Assembly: GCF_004337475.1 (NCBI RefSeq)
Contig: NZ_SJZJ01000001.1
Span: 1 to 64,000 of the forward strand
Length of the DNA: 64,000 nucleotides
Reading direction: 5' to 3'
Origin: Nocardioides jejuensis
Lineage (GTDB): Bacteria; Actinomycetota; Actinomycetes; Propionibacteriales; Nocardioidaceae
Shown here one piece after another: positions 25,942-34,997 of this stretch (position 1 is its first letter; the number at the start of each line of letters is the position of its first letter). The translations under genes were made by a program, and so were the position numbers. The notes below the pieces were generated by a model that saw nothing but the letters and a program-made list of their open reading frames with translations, ran no database searches and was not told the origin of the DNA.

Positions 25942-26593
25942 CGTCCGAGTCGCGGTGGTCGACGATCACCAGCTCTTCCGCGAGGGAATCGTCGAGCTGC
26001 TCGGCACCGCAGGGGACATCGAGGTCGTCGGTCAGGCCGGGACCGCGGCTGACGCCCTCACCACGGTGATCGCCACGCAGCCAGATGTCGTGCTCCTCGA
26101 TCTCGACATGCCGGACACCGTGGGCCCGGGCGCGCAACGTCCTGCCGACACCACCCGGCGGATCCGTGCGGCCAGCCCTGCCACGAGCGTCGTCATCCTC
26201 ACGATGCACGACGAGGCGCACCTCGTACGCACGCTGCTCCAGGCCGGAGCTGCCGGCTATCTGGTGAAGAGCGCGAGCCGCGACGAGCTGATCAACGCTG
26301 TCCGCGCTGCCGCGGGTCAAAGCGGCTCAGCGACCGTCAGCCTCCCGCGGGGCACCGTCCTCGAGCTCTCCCACCCTGTGGCGAGCGGCACGGGTCTTCT
26401 CACACCGCGCGAGAACGCCGTCCTGGCGTGCCTGGCCGCGGGCGGGTCGAACCGCTCCATCGCGGCCGAGCTGCACCTGTCCGAAGCGACGGTGAAGCGG
26501 CATCTCGCGACGATCTACCAGAAGCTCGAGGTCTCAAGCCGTCTGGAGGCTCTGGTCCGCGCCCGGGAGCTGCGTCTCATCAAGGTCGGCTGA
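25931..26593 (+). CDS. NarL/FixJ-family response regulator
   Basis: This 220-residue response regulator has a receiver domain with D11/D12, phospho-acceptor D57 (VVLLDLDMPD), T and K switch residues (ILTMHDEAH, YLVKSAS) and a C-terminal LuxR-type helix-turn-helix (LTPRENAVLACLAAGGSNRS, then LHLSEATVKRHLATIYQKL). A short insertion (VGPGAQRPADTT) follows the phosphorylation site. The ATG start lies inside the kinase gene (11-base overlap), so the pair is translationally coupled. Possible targets are its own operon, the divergent 96-aa gene and the convergent FUSC-like gene. This is inferred from position only. Confidence 0.95.
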   Translation: MTSSVRVAVVDDHQLFREGIVELLGTAGDIEVVGQAGTAADALTTVIATQPDVVLLDLDMPDTVGPGAQRPADTTRRIRAASPATSVVILTMHDEAHLVRTLLQAGAAGYLVKSASRDELINAVRAAAGQSGSATVSLPRGTVLELSHPVASGTGLLTPRENAVLACLAAGGSNRSIAAELHLSEATVKRHLATIYQKLEVSSRLEALVRARELRLIKVG

Positions 26594-26602
26594 GGCGGGG
26601 CC

Positions 26603-27649
26603 TCACACCGATGGCGCGGGCGACCTCGCGGGTGTCGCTGACCGCGACTCCGCATCGCGCACGGCCCAGCTCACGACGAGCGCGATGAGGACGCCGATCA
26701 TCGTGCCCAGGGCACGGTCCTTCAGCAGCTCGCCCGTGCCGATCGGCTCCGCGAGCTCGGTCATGAGCATGATCATCGGGGTGAAGAAACTCAGCGCGAC
26801 GGCGTAGTTGACCGCCATGAAGAGCTCCGTTGGGAAGAGCAGACAGATCACCACGATGGCCAGCGTGCGCGGCGAGAAGCCGGGCGCCAGGACGAGGGCG
26901 GTGACGCCGAGCCCCGCGACCGTGCCGACCACGCGGTGAATGCCGCGGCGAACGCGGCCGCGCGAATCGGCAGCGGCCAGCGTTACGGCCGCTCCCGCGA
27001 TCGCCCAGTTGACGTGGTTGAGGCCGCAGGCGAGCGCCGCTGAGCCGGCGAGGGCGACCGCGACGGCGTACCTGAGGGCATGGACGACGGCACCCCTGCG
27101 TGACCGCATCCGCTGCGCGCGCAGGGTGTCCACGAGGGCGCGCACCGGGTCGCCCCGGCCACCGCTGACCAGTCCGATCACGACCGCGAGCACAGCCGAG
27201 CCGAGCGCGATCAGCACCAGCCGGACGGGCGACCCGAGGTCGGCCGGCATACCCGCGAGGGCGCCGAGCGCGAAGATCCCGTAGAAGGGCCCTTCGGGTC
27301 GCAGGCTGAAGAAGTCGGCCAGCAGGGAGCCCAGCACCGCGAAGACGACGGCGGCCACCATGATCGTGGTGCTGTCCGCATCGAGCTGGGCCAGGGTGAT
27401 GCCCACGACCGTGCCCGTCAGCAGCAGCAGCGCCCCCTGGCTCTGGTGCAGCAGCCGCAGGGTCCGCGAGTCCGCGCGGCCGTACATGCCGGCGAACGAA
27501 CCGAAGACCGCGTAGATGATCAGCTCGGGCCGATCGGCCAGGACCAGTGCCGCACCCGGCAGCACGAGGCCGAGGCTCACGCGCGCGGCGTGCCCCCAGT
27601 CGGCGGCGGCCCGCTGACCGGCGGCCACCATGCCGGTCGCCCCTGCCAT
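26603..27649 (-). CDS. FUSC-like membrane protein (aromatic acid/efflux type)
   Basis: This 348-residue membrane protein has two blocks of hydrophobic helices separated by a basic segment (RALVDTLRAQRMRSRRGAV), the half-repeat layout of fusaric acid resistance (FUSC)/aromatic acid exporter families. Segments such as ELIIYAVFGSFAGMYGRADSRTLRLLHQSQGALL and the second-block AALACGLNHVNWAIAGAAVTLA are typical. Members are thought to export aromatic acids or other small molecules, but the substrate here is unknown. The ATG start at 27649 comes one base after the PucR gene stop, so the two form an operon and PucR may control it. Confidence 0.85.
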   Translation of the reverse strand: MAGATGMVAAGQRAAADWGHAARVSLGLVLPGAALVLADRPELIIYAVFGSFAGMYGRADSRTLRLLHQSQGALLLLTGTVVGITLAQLDADSTTIMVAAVVFAVLGSLLADFFSLRPEGPFYGIFALGALAGMPADLGSPVRLVLIALGSAVLAVVIGLVSGGRGDPVRALVDTLRAQRMRSRRGAVVHALRYAVAVALAGSAALACGLNHVNWAIAGAAVTLAAADSRGRVRRGIHRVVGTVAGLGVTALVLAPGFSPRTLAIVVICLLFPTELFMAVNYAVALSFFTPMIMLMTELAEPIGTGELLKDRALGTMIGVLIALVVSWAVRDAESRSATPARSPAPSV

Positions 27650-27650
27650 G

Positions 27651-28859
27651 TCAGCTGCCGCCCGTCGTACGACTGCGGTCCGGCCGCATCCGCACGGCGT
27701 ACGACGCAGCCGCGAGCTCCGCGACGGCGTACGGATCCTGCAGCGACCGACCTGTGACCTCGGTGATCCGCCGGAGCCGGTAGCGGACCGTGTTGGCGTG
27801 GCAGTGGAGCGCCCGCCCGGCCAGCTCGGCCGACGCCTGGTGGTCGAGGTAGGCGTGCAGCGTCTCGAGCAGGACGTCGCGGTCCTCGGCGGCCATGGCG
27901 AGGACCGCGCCCAGGACGTCGGCGCTCAGCCGCTCCGCGGCCGCGGCGTCGCAGGCCATCAGCGCGGCCAGCGGGCTGCTGCTGAACACGTGTACGCCGA
28001 CCCGGCCGGCGGGCTGGATGGCGATCGCGGCGCGGGCCAGCTGGAGTGCCCGCGGCGTATCCGTGATCGGGCCGTAGCGCGGGCTGATGCCCGTGCGGGA
28101 GCGGCACGCTCCGGTGACGAGCTCGACGAGCGCGACGTCGCGACCGTCGGGGACCGCGACGATGCCCACCTGCATCGCGGGCATGAGCCGCCAGGCGGAG
28201 GCGAACCCGTGGTCGGCCAGCAGGCGCTCGATATCGGGGAGGCTCTCCTCCGCGAGTCCGGTCGTCTCGGCGGCAACGACCACGAACCCGGCATCCGGCG
28301 GCAGGCCGAGCAGGCTCGCTGCCTCCCAGAAGCTGCTCGTACCCCCGGTGCCGAGGAAGAGCGCCTCGACCAGGGCGGAGCGTCGCCGCTGGTCGCGCAC
28401 GAGCATCTCCGAGGTGGTCGCGCGATAGGCCTCGGTCAGCGCGACGGCATGCTCGTCGGCGAGCCACCAGAGACGGCTTGCGGCCGAGAAGAGGGCCTCG
28501 GCCAGAGCCGGGTCGGCAGAGGTCCGTGCGTGTGCGAGGAGCGCGTCCCACAGCGTGCTGAACACGAGGCGGTAGGCACGGAGCACCTCCGGCAGGGGCA
28601 TCGCCGCGCGGGCCCGCCGACGTCCGGTGTCGGCGGGCGTACGCATGTCGAGCTCCGCGCCGTCGCCGCTGCCCATCGCGGTGATGAGGAACCGCAGGTT
28701 CTCCTCCACTGACCGCCGCAGCTCGGCTGCCGGCACCGGGTCCTCTCGGGCGTACGCGTCGACCCGCTCGAGGATCGCGTCGTGTGCCTTCACCGTCAGC
28801 GCAGGGATACGGGAGAACGCCCAGTCCATGAGTCGCTGGAGTGACGGGTCGGTCGGCAA
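27651..28859 (-). CDS. PucR/CdaR-family transcriptional regulator (1 of 3)
   Basis: This ~402-residue regulator has an N-terminal all-helical domain (about residues 1-150), a central GGDEF-like/CdaR region, and the C-terminal PucR helix-turn-helix with the signature HANTVRYRLRRITEVTGRSL followed by DPYAVAELAAA. Such proteins activate or repress nearby catabolic or transport genes. The start is uncertain. TTG at 28859 has GAGAGGA five bases upstream; GTG at 28907 adds 16 residues but has no clear ribosome site. The stop is one base before the FUSC-like gene start, so they are probably co-transcribed. Confidence 0.87.
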   Translation of the reverse strand: MPTDPSLQRLMDWAFSRIPALTVKAHDAILERVDAYAREDPVPAAELRRSVEENLRFLITAMGSGDGAELDMRTPADTGRRRARAAMPLPEVLRAYRLVFSTLWDALLAHARTSADPALAEALFSAASRLWWLADEHAVALTEAYRATTSEMLVRDQRRRSALVEALFLGTGGTSSFWEAASLLGLPPDAGFVVVAAETTGLAEESLPDIERLLADHGFASAWRLMPAMQVGIVAVPDGRDVALVELVTGACRSRTGISPRYGPITDTPRALQLARAAIAIQPAGRVGVHVFSSSPLAALMACDAAAAERLSADVLGAVLAMAAEDRDVLLETLHAYLDHQASAELAGRALHCHANTVRYRLRRITEVTGRSLQDPYAVAELAAASYAVRMRPDRSRTTGGS

Positions 28860-28957
28860 CGCATTCCTCTCGGGTCGGCGGTCGAGGGACCACCGGGTCA
28901 GTTTCACACGCCCGGCGGCGACCTGCCTGGCCAGCCACGGCCTGGCTGCAGGCCGGT

Positions 28958-31327
28958 TCAGCCCGCTGCCGGGGTAACCGTGACCTGGACGTTCTTCATC
29001 AACGGCTGGTCGCTCTGGGTGCTGTAGTCAGCGATGCCGATGAGAACGTTCATCTCGGGCATGTAGCCCGCGGCACTCCCCTGCGGGAGGTTGTACTCCA
29101 GCGCCAGGTAGCGCTTCAGGTGGCGCTGCGAGCCGTCACGCGAGGTCGAGGTGATGTCGACGAAGTCGCCCTGCTTGAGGCCGCGCGCCTTCATGTCCGC
29201 AGCGTTCATGAAGATCAGCTCGCGGAGGTTCTTCACCCCGCGGTAGCGGTCGTTGTTGGAGTAGATGGTGGTGTTCCACTGGTCGTGCGAGCGCATCGTC
29301 TGCAGGACCAGCGTCTCGGCGTCGGCCGGGATGACGTCCGGCAGCGGCGCGTGGGAGAACTCCATCTTCCCCGACGGCGTGAGGAACGTGCGCTCACGGG
29401 CCGGCTGGGCGATCCGGAAGCCGTTGGTCTGGCGGACCACCGTGTTGAAGTCCTCGAAGCCCGGGAAGACGTCGGCCATCGTGTCGCGGATCCGGTCGTA
29501 GTCCTCGACCCAGGCGTCCCACGGGGACGTCGTGTCGGGCAGCGCTGCCTTGGCGATGCCGGCGATGATCGCCGGCTCGGAGAGCAGGTGGGGCGACGCC
29601 GGCTTCCGCGAGCCCTTCGAGAGGTGCACCATGCTCATCGCGTCCTCGACGGAGACCGACTGGAGACCGGCCTTCTGCTCGTCGCGCTCCGTGCGGCCCA
29701 GGCAGGGAAGGATCAGCGCCTTCTTGCCGTGCACCAGGTGGCTGCGGTTGAGCTTCGTGCTCACCTGGACGGTCAGCTCGGTCTTGGCCAGACCAGCCGC
29801 GGTGTACGGCGTGTCGGGGGCCGCCATGACGAAGTTGCCGCCCATGCCGACGAAGACCTTGACCGAGCCGTCGTGCATGCCCTCGATGGTCGCGATCGTG
29901 TCGAGACCGTGATGGCGCGGCGGCGTGATCCCGCAGACCTCGCCGAGGCGGTCGAGGAAGGCATCGGACGGACGGTGGTCGATGCCGCAGGTGCGGTTGC
30001 CCTGCACATTGCTGTGGCCACGCACGGGCGACGGACCAGCACCGGGGCGACCGAGGTTGCCCTTGAGCGCGAGAAGGTTGACGAACTCGCGCGGCGTGTC
30101 GACGCCGTGCTCGTGCTGGGTCACGCCGAGGCACCAGCTGATGATCGAGTTGTCGGCCTTGAGGTAGATGTCCGCGACCTCGCGGATCTGGGCCTCGGTG
30201 AGCTGGGACTGCCGCGCCAGCTCCTCCCACGAGGTGCCCTCGACGAGCGCCTGGTACTCCGCGAAGCCGTGGGTGAACTCGGCGAGGAAGGCGTGGTCGA
30301 TGACGCCACCGGTCGCGGCCTCGGCCTCGAAGACGGCCTTGGCGATGCCGCGCATCAGGGCCAGGTCGCCACCGGGGCGGACCTGGACGTTGAGCGTGCT
30401 CGTCTCCGTCGTCCGGAAGATCGCCATGTCGACGAAGTCGTGCGGGACGATCGTGCGGGTCGCGCCGACCTCGTGGAGCGGGTTGACGTGCACGATCTGC
30501 GCGCCGCGCTTGAAGGCCTCCGACAGCGTGGTCAGCATGCGAGGCGCGTTGGAGGCGACGTTGACGCCGAGGACGAAGAGCGCGTCGGCGTGCTCCCAGT
30601 CCTCGAGGTCCGCGGTGCCCTTGCCGGTGCCGATCGACGCGGTGAGCGCGCGACCGGACGCCTCGTGGCACATGTTGGAGCAGTCGGGCAGGTTGTTGGT
30701 GCCGAGCTCGCGGGCGAAGAGCTGGTAGAGGAACGTCGCCTCGTTGCTCAGCCGACCCGAGGTGTAGAACGACGCCTGGTCCGCGCTCTCCAGCTTGCGC
30801 AGCTCCTCGCCGACGAGGGCGAAGGCGTCCTGCCAGCTGATCGGCACGTAGCGGTCGGTCGACGCGTCGTACGACAGGGGCTGGGTGAGGCGGCCCTGGT
30901 CCTCGAGGTCGAAGTCGGTCCACGCGGCGAGCTCGGTGACGGTGTGACGGGCGAAGAAGTTCGCGTCGACCCGCTTGGGCGTCATCTCCCAGGTGGTGTG
31001 CTTGATGCCGTTCTCGCAGACGTCCAGCTTGAGGCCGTGCTGGTCGTCGGGCCACGCGCAGCCAGGACAGTCGTAGCCGACCTCTTCCTGGTTCATCTTG
31101 AAGATGGCGCGGGTGCCGCGGATCATCTCGCGCTCGCGGGTGAGCACGTTCATCACCGACATCGAGGCACCCCAGCCTGCCGCCGGGTGGTGGTAGTCCT
31201 TCTGGGACCACTTCTTGGTCGTCAGCGGTCCGTAGCCGCCCTGGCGGGGCGTCACGGCCATCAGGCCGGGGACCGGAGCCGGGGCGTCGTGGGTGCGGGT
31301 CGCGTCGTCGTTCACTTCGCTGGTCAC
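28958..31327 (-). CDS. FdhF/YdeP-type molybdopterin oxidoreductase
   Basis: This 789-residue member of the molybdopterin (bis-MGD) oxidoreductase family is closest in style to YdeP/FdhF proteins: an N-terminal CPGCAWP motif instead of a full four-Cys 4Fe-4S set, the active-site region DCSNMCHEASGRALT, LGVNVASNAPRML, and a C-terminal MGD-binding domain (SHDQWNTTIYSNNDRYRG, LKQGDFVDITS). Family members are called formate-dehydrogenase-like, but their substrates are mostly unproven. The start is GTG at 31327; a GTG at 31315 is an alternative. It diverges from fdhD across about 200 bases. FdhD sulfurates the molybdenum cofactor of such enzymes, so the pairing makes sense. Confidence 0.92.
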   Translation of the reverse strand: MTSEVNDDATRTHDAPAPVPGLMAVTPRQGGYGPLTTKKWSQKDYHHPAAGWGASMSVMNVLTREREMIRGTRAIFKMNQEEVGYDCPGCAWPDDQHGLKLDVCENGIKHTTWEMTPKRVDANFFARHTVTELAAWTDFDLEDQGRLTQPLSYDASTDRYVPISWQDAFALVGEELRKLESADQASFYTSGRLSNEATFLYQLFARELGTNNLPDCSNMCHEASGRALTASIGTGKGTADLEDWEHADALFVLGVNVASNAPRMLTTLSEAFKRGAQIVHVNPLHEVGATRTIVPHDFVDMAIFRTTETSTLNVQVRPGGDLALMRGIAKAVFEAEAATGGVIDHAFLAEFTHGFAEYQALVEGTSWEELARQSQLTEAQIREVADIYLKADNSIISWCLGVTQHEHGVDTPREFVNLLALKGNLGRPGAGPSPVRGHSNVQGNRTCGIDHRPSDAFLDRLGEVCGITPPRHHGLDTIATIEGMHDGSVKVFVGMGGNFVMAAPDTPYTAAGLAKTELTVQVSTKLNRSHLVHGKKALILPCLGRTERDEQKAGLQSVSVEDAMSMVHLSKGSRKPASPHLLSEPAIIAGIAKAALPDTTSPWDAWVEDYDRIRDTMADVFPGFEDFNTVVRQTNGFRIAQPARERTFLTPSGKMEFSHAPLPDVIPADAETLVLQTMRSHDQWNTTIYSNNDRYRGVKNLRELIFMNAADMKARGLKQGDFVDITSTSRDGSQRHLKRYLALEYNLPQGSAAGYMPEMNVLIGIADYSTQSDQPLMKNVQVTVTPAAG

Positions 31328-31529
31328 GCTTCGAGAATGGCACGGATCAGTGACCCCGACCATGGGTGGCAGGACATCCGGGGCCGTGTCCTCTGGATCT
31401 TTGTCCAGCCCGACAACGACCAGCGTCAGCCGACACAAAACCGGGACCCCGCGATGTCCTTCGCGGCCGGACTACGGTTCGATGGAGACCTCGCGGGAGC
31501 CCCTCGCGACAGTTCACCAGGAGAGCCAC

Positions 31530-32354
31530 GTGGGACGTGTGACCGCCCGCCGTTCCGTCGTCCGCTACGACGCCGACACGCGCAGCCAGCGCCACGACAG
31601 CCTGGCCGTCGAGGAACCGATGGAGCTCCGCGTCAACGGCCAGCAGTTCTCGGTGACCATGCGCACGCCGGGTTCGGACTTCGAGCTGGCCCAGGGCTTC
31701 CTGCTCAGCGAGGGCGTGATCTCCCGGCGCGACCAGATCGGCGCGATCCGCTACTGCGCCGGCAAGAACGACGACGACGAGAACACCTACAACGTCCTCG
31801 ACGTCGCCGTGCGCGGCGGCAACCTCGCAGCGCTGGACGCGATGAAGCGGCAGACCTACACGACCTCGTCGTGCGGCATCTGTGGCAAGGCCTCGCTGGA
31901 GGCGGTCGTCACGACGACGAGCCACAGCCCGGCTGCCGACGCCACGGCGTTCGACCGGTCTGTGGTCGCCTCGCTCCCCGATCGGCTGCGCACCGCCCAG
32001 AAGGTCTTCGACCTCACCGGCGGCCTGCACGCGGCGGGCCTGTTCACGGCCGATGGCGAGCCGCTCGTAATCCGCGAGGACGTCGGCCGGCACAACGCGG
32101 TCGACAAGGTGCTCGGCTGGGCCCTCGAGCACGACCGGCTCCCGCTCGGCGGCGTGGCGCTGTGCGTGAGCGGACGGGCGTCGTTCGAGCTCGCTCAGAA
32201 GGCGACGATGGCCGGTGTGCCGCTCCTCGTCGCGGTGTCGGCGCCGTCGTCGCTCGCGGTGTCGCTGGCCGAGGAGGTCGGGCTGACCATCGCCGGCTTC
32301 GTCCGCGGGACGTCGATGAACGTCTACGCGCACCCCGAGCGCATCACCGGCTGA
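31530..32354 (+). CDS. fdhD: FdhD sulfurtransferase for formate-dehydrogenase-type enzymes
   Basis: This 274-residue FdhD passes sulfur from a cysteine desulfurase to the molybdenum cofactor of formate-dehydrogenase-like enzymes. It has the conserved CGICG loop with C115 and C118 (TTSSCGICGKAS) and the family blocks FELAQGFLLSEGVI, THTGGLHAAG-like DLTGGLHAAGLF, REDVGRHNAVDKV and SGRASFELAQKA. The start is GTG at 31530 because AGGAGAG sits just upstream; the frame is open further but without family sequence. It diverges from the molybdenum enzyme gene and overlaps the end of the convergent small Cys-protein gene by 11 bases. Confidence 0.95.
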   Translation: MGRVTARRSVVRYDADTRSQRHDSLAVEEPMELRVNGQQFSVTMRTPGSDFELAQGFLLSEGVISRRDQIGAIRYCAGKNDDDENTYNVLDVAVRGGNLAALDAMKRQTYTTSSCGICGKASLEAVVTTTSHSPAADATAFDRSVVASLPDRLRTAQKVFDLTGGLHAAGLFTADGEPLVIREDVGRHNAVDKVLGWALEHDRLPLGGVALCVSGRASFELAQKATMAGVPLLVAVSAPSSLAVSLAEEVGLTIAGFVRGTSMNVYAHPERITG

Positions 32355-32613
32355 CCGGCGTTCGCCGCGCGTACGCCTGGGCGCAGGCCGGGCACGACTC
32401 CTTGTCGTACGCGACGAAACCGAGGGTCCAGAACGAGAACCATGACGTCGTCGGGAGCCCGCACGCCGTCGTGGCCGCGCCGTCCTCGCGGACGTGACGC
32501 GTCCCCCAGGGAGCGCGCTCTCCCCCGACGAAGCGGGGCTGCTGGTGCGGTGCGGTCACGACCCACGCACGGCGGGACTGCTCGGGGACGACGAAGGGCT
32601 TCACGCTCACCAC
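32344..32613 (-). CDS. Small Cys-containing protein at the end of the mce operon
   Basis: This 89-residue protein is of unknown family. The second half looks conserved and compact: an isolated C51, then WFSFWTLGFVAYD and a C74-x2-C77 pair, which together could hold a zinc ion or form a redox pair. There is no signal peptide or membrane helix of clear length. The GTG start at 32613 comes two bases after the stop of the last Mce-associated gene, so it is probably the twelfth gene of the operon. Its 3' end overlaps fdhD by 11 bases on the other strand. It could be mistaken for noise because it is short, but the position and the aromatic/Cys pattern argue for a real gene. Confidence 0.6.
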   Translation of the reverse strand: MVSVKPFVVPEQSRRAWVVTAPHQQPRFVGGERAPWGTRHVREDGAATTACGLPTTSWFSFWTLGFVAYDKESCPACAQAYARRTPVSR

Positions 32614-32614
32614 G

Positions 32615-33166
32615 TCACACCGGCTTCAGGTCGCCGATGAGCCAGCGGTCGCCGACCCGGACCATCGTCACCTCGACGCGACTGCCGCTGACGACCGGTG
32701 CGCCACCGGCCCGCGCGGTGGACTGGGTCAGGAAGGCGAGGACGACGACCCGCGAAGCACTCGCCCGGACCACGCCGAGTCCACTCACCGTGGCGGTCGT
32801 GTCCACCTTGCGGCGTTCCGCGGTCGGACGGACGGTCTTCGCGACCAGGGCCTCGTAGTCCGATCGGAAGGACCCGGTCGTCTGGTCGACGGCATGGGCC
32901 AGGTCGTGGCCGAGGTCGTCGTGCCGGTAGCTCAGCAGGGCGGGGATCCGGGTCCGGGCACTGGAGGCGGCCTCCGCCCGCGCCGTGTCGAGCGCCTGGC
33001 CCCGATGGACCAGGACGGCGAGGACCACGGCAGCGACCACGAGGACCGCTGCCGCCACGAGCCACGCGCGCCGCGAGCCGGCAGGACCGCGACGCAGGAA
33101 CGTCGGGCGCAGTGCGGGCAGGGTGAGCGAGCGCGCCGCCGGGGTCTCTTCGTCGAGGACGGTCAT
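32615..33166 (-). CDS. Mce-associated membrane protein 2
   Basis: This 183-residue protein has a basic cytoplasmic N-terminus, one transmembrane helix (AWLVAAAVLVVAAVVLAVLV) and an extracytoplasmic domain of the Mce-associated (Mam) type. That domain has an alpha start (ARAEAASSARTRIPALLSY) and ends in a sheet with the usual VGDRWLIGDL. In mycobacteria Mam proteins stabilise the Mce complex. The ATG at 33166 overlaps the preceding gene's stop by 4 bases, and its N-terminus is longer than that of the sister gene. Assignment is from layout plus operon position at the 3' end of mce genes. Confidence 0.87.
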   Translation of the reverse strand: MTVLDEETPAARSLTLPALRPTFLRRGPAGSRRAWLVAAAVLVVAAVVLAVLVHRGQALDTARAEAASSARTRIPALLSYRHDDLGHDLAHAVDQTTGSFRSDYEALVAKTVRPTAERRKVDTTATVSGLGVVRASASRVVVLAFLTQSTARAGGAPVVSGSRVEVTMVRVGDRWLIGDLKPV

Positions 33167-33666
33167 GCCACGAACTCCATGTCGCTCACGAGCCAGCGTC
33201 CGTCGACGTGGCGCAGGTCGACCCGCAGCCGGTATGCACGCGGGGTGGTGGTCGTCGAGCGCCGGTTGGCGACCTCGCCGACCGCTGCGACGAGGACGCG
33301 GGCCCGGGACGGCTCCCATGCGACCACGCCGGCAGAGGCGACGGACCCGGTCGAGGTGACCTTCTGGGCCTGCAACGCACGGCGCAGCGCCACCGACTGC
33401 TCCCCCAGCTCGGAGGCGAAGTCAGCGGTCGCACCGGCCTTGAGCTGGTTGATCTCTGCGGCCGTCGTCTTCTGGCTGACCGAGATCAGCCCGGCCACCT
33501 CGGTCGAGGCGGCGGCGACGGCGGCAGCCCGGCCGGACGTCTCACGGTGCTGGTCGCGCAGGACCAGCCCGCTGTGGACACCCGAGGCGACGGCCGCAGC
33601 GGCAACCAGCCCGATCAGGACGCTCCACGCGGATGGGCGCAGGCGCGTGAGCAGTGCGGTCGTCAT
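33163..33666 (-). CDS. Mce-associated membrane protein 1
   Basis: This 167-residue protein has a single N-terminal transmembrane helix (WSVLIGLVAAAAVASGVHSGLVL) and a Mam-type extracytoplasmic domain ending VDGRWLVSDMEFV, as in the next gene, with which it shares the pattern but little exact sequence. It is expected to sit beside the Mce tube in the inner membrane or periplasm. The ATG at 33666 overlaps the mceF stop by 4 bases and its own stop overlaps the next start by 4, so it is firmly part of the operon. Confidence 0.87.
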   Translation of the reverse strand: MTTALLTRLRPSAWSVLIGLVAAAAVASGVHSGLVLRDQHRETSGRAAAVAAASTEVAGLISVSQKTTAAEINQLKAGATADFASELGEQSVALRRALQAQKVTSTGSVASAGVVAWEPSRARVLVAAVGEVANRRSTTTTPRAYRLRVDLRHVDGRWLVSDMEFVA

Positions 33667-34997
33667 GACACTCCCAGAGGTCCGAGGACCAGCGACTGCC
33701 AGCCCTGTCCGTCAGCCGGCGGCGACCCCGCCAGCGGTACGCCGTGTGCCCCGTCGAGTCCGCGGGCACCGAGCATCAGCGCAGCCAGGTCGGACATCAC
33801 CGGCTGTCCCGTGCCCGTGATGTCGGTGCTGCCGAAGAAGAGTCCGCAGCCCGCGGGCAGTGGGGCGCGCAGCGACGGGTTGTTGGGGCACGGCAGGTTG
33901 CGGGCGCCGCGCACGCTCGAGGGATCCGCGGGGGCCACGGCGCAGTGCGCGGTGCCGTCGACCGCACGCACCGATCCGTCGGAGGGCGAGCGGCGGGCGG
34001 CCGTGCCGACGTACCCGGTCGTGCAGTGGCGGGGCGTGTCGAGGTTGGCGCGCAGGTCGAGCTGGACGTCGCCCTGGCGGGCGCGCGGGTTCACCGTCGA
34101 CTGCAGGCGCGCGACCGTCGCCGGGTAGACGACCAGGATCTGCTCGAGGTTGGCCAGGTAGGTGTTGAGCGGGCGGGCGTCTGCCGTGGTGTTCCGGAGC
34201 AGCTTCGGCAGCGTCGGGCGGACGTCGTCGACGACGCCGCGGAGGGTGCGCAGGTCGCGAGGACTGCTGGTCAGGAGGGCGCGCAGGTCGCCGTCGCGCG
34301 CGGCGAGCTCGCTGGTGAAGCGGGCGAGCGACGCGGCGTACGCCTGGGTGTGGCCCATCTGCTGCTCTTGCGTGGCCAGCACCGGCTGGAGCGTCGAGAT
34401 CAGCGAGCGGGTCGAGTCGAGCTCCTTGCTCGCGGCCGCCACGATCTCGCTGGTGCTGTCGATCGTGCCGCCGAGGTCGTCGCCGGAGCCGCCGAGGCCC
34501 TCGTCGAGCTCCTTCAGGACGCGACGCGTCTTCTCCGTCGGCACGGACTTCAACAGGCCGTTGAGCTTGTCGAGGACCGGGGTGATCTGCGGCATCGAGC
34601 GGGTCCGTTCGGCCGGGATCACCGATCCGTCGTGGAGGTCCGCCGAGGACGTGCCCGGGACCAGGTCGACGAACTGCTCGCCGATCGCGGACGTGCTGTG
34701 CAGCTCGGCGACGGCGTCCGCGGGGATGGCCGTGCCGGACGTCAGCTGCAGGACCGCGCGGGCCCGGTCGCCGTCGAGCTTCAGCGCCGACACGGTGCCG
34801 ACCTCGACCCCGCGATAGGTGACCATCGCCCGGGGATAGAGGCCGCTCGCGTCGGTGAAGTCCGCAGAGACGTCGTAGACACCGATGCCGAGCATCTGCG
34901 GGACGCGTGCGTAGACGACGGTGGTGAGACCGACGCAGGCGACGGTGAGGACCACGAAGATCCGCAGCTGTCGCCGGACCAGGGGCGTGAGGATCAT
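33663..34997 (-). CDS. mceF: MceF-position Mce family protein
   Basis: This 444-residue Mce protein is the sixth in the operon. It has an N-terminal helix (IFVVLTVACVGLTTVVYARV), the MCE/MlaD domain (DASGLYPRAMVTYRGVEVGTV), a long helical region, and a cysteine-bearing C-terminal tail (HCTTGYVG, NLPCPNNPSLRAPLPAGCG). MceA-F are thought to form a hetero-hexameric tube carrying lipid between the outer envelope and the YrbE permease. The ATG at 34997 overlaps the mceE stop by 4 bases; the ORF extends 11 residues further upstream without support. Confidence 0.92.
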   Translation of the reverse strand: MILTPLVRRQLRIFVVLTVACVGLTTVVYARVPQMLGIGVYDVSADFTDASGLYPRAMVTYRGVEVGTVSALKLDGDRARAVLQLTSGTAIPADAVAELHSTSAIGEQFVDLVPGTSSADLHDGSVIPAERTRSMPQITPVLDKLNGLLKSVPTEKTRRVLKELDEGLGGSGDDLGGTIDSTSEIVAAASKELDSTRSLISTLQPVLATQEQQMGHTQAYAASLARFTSELAARDGDLRALLTSSPRDLRTLRGVVDDVRPTLPKLLRNTTADARPLNTYLANLEQILVVYPATVARLQSTVNPRARQGDVQLDLRANLDTPRHCTTGYVGTAARRSPSDGSVRAVDGTAHCAVAPADPSSVRGARNLPCPNNPSLRAPLPAGCGLFFGSTDITGTGQPVMSDLAALMLGARGLDGAHGVPLAGSPPADGQGWQSLVLGPLGVS

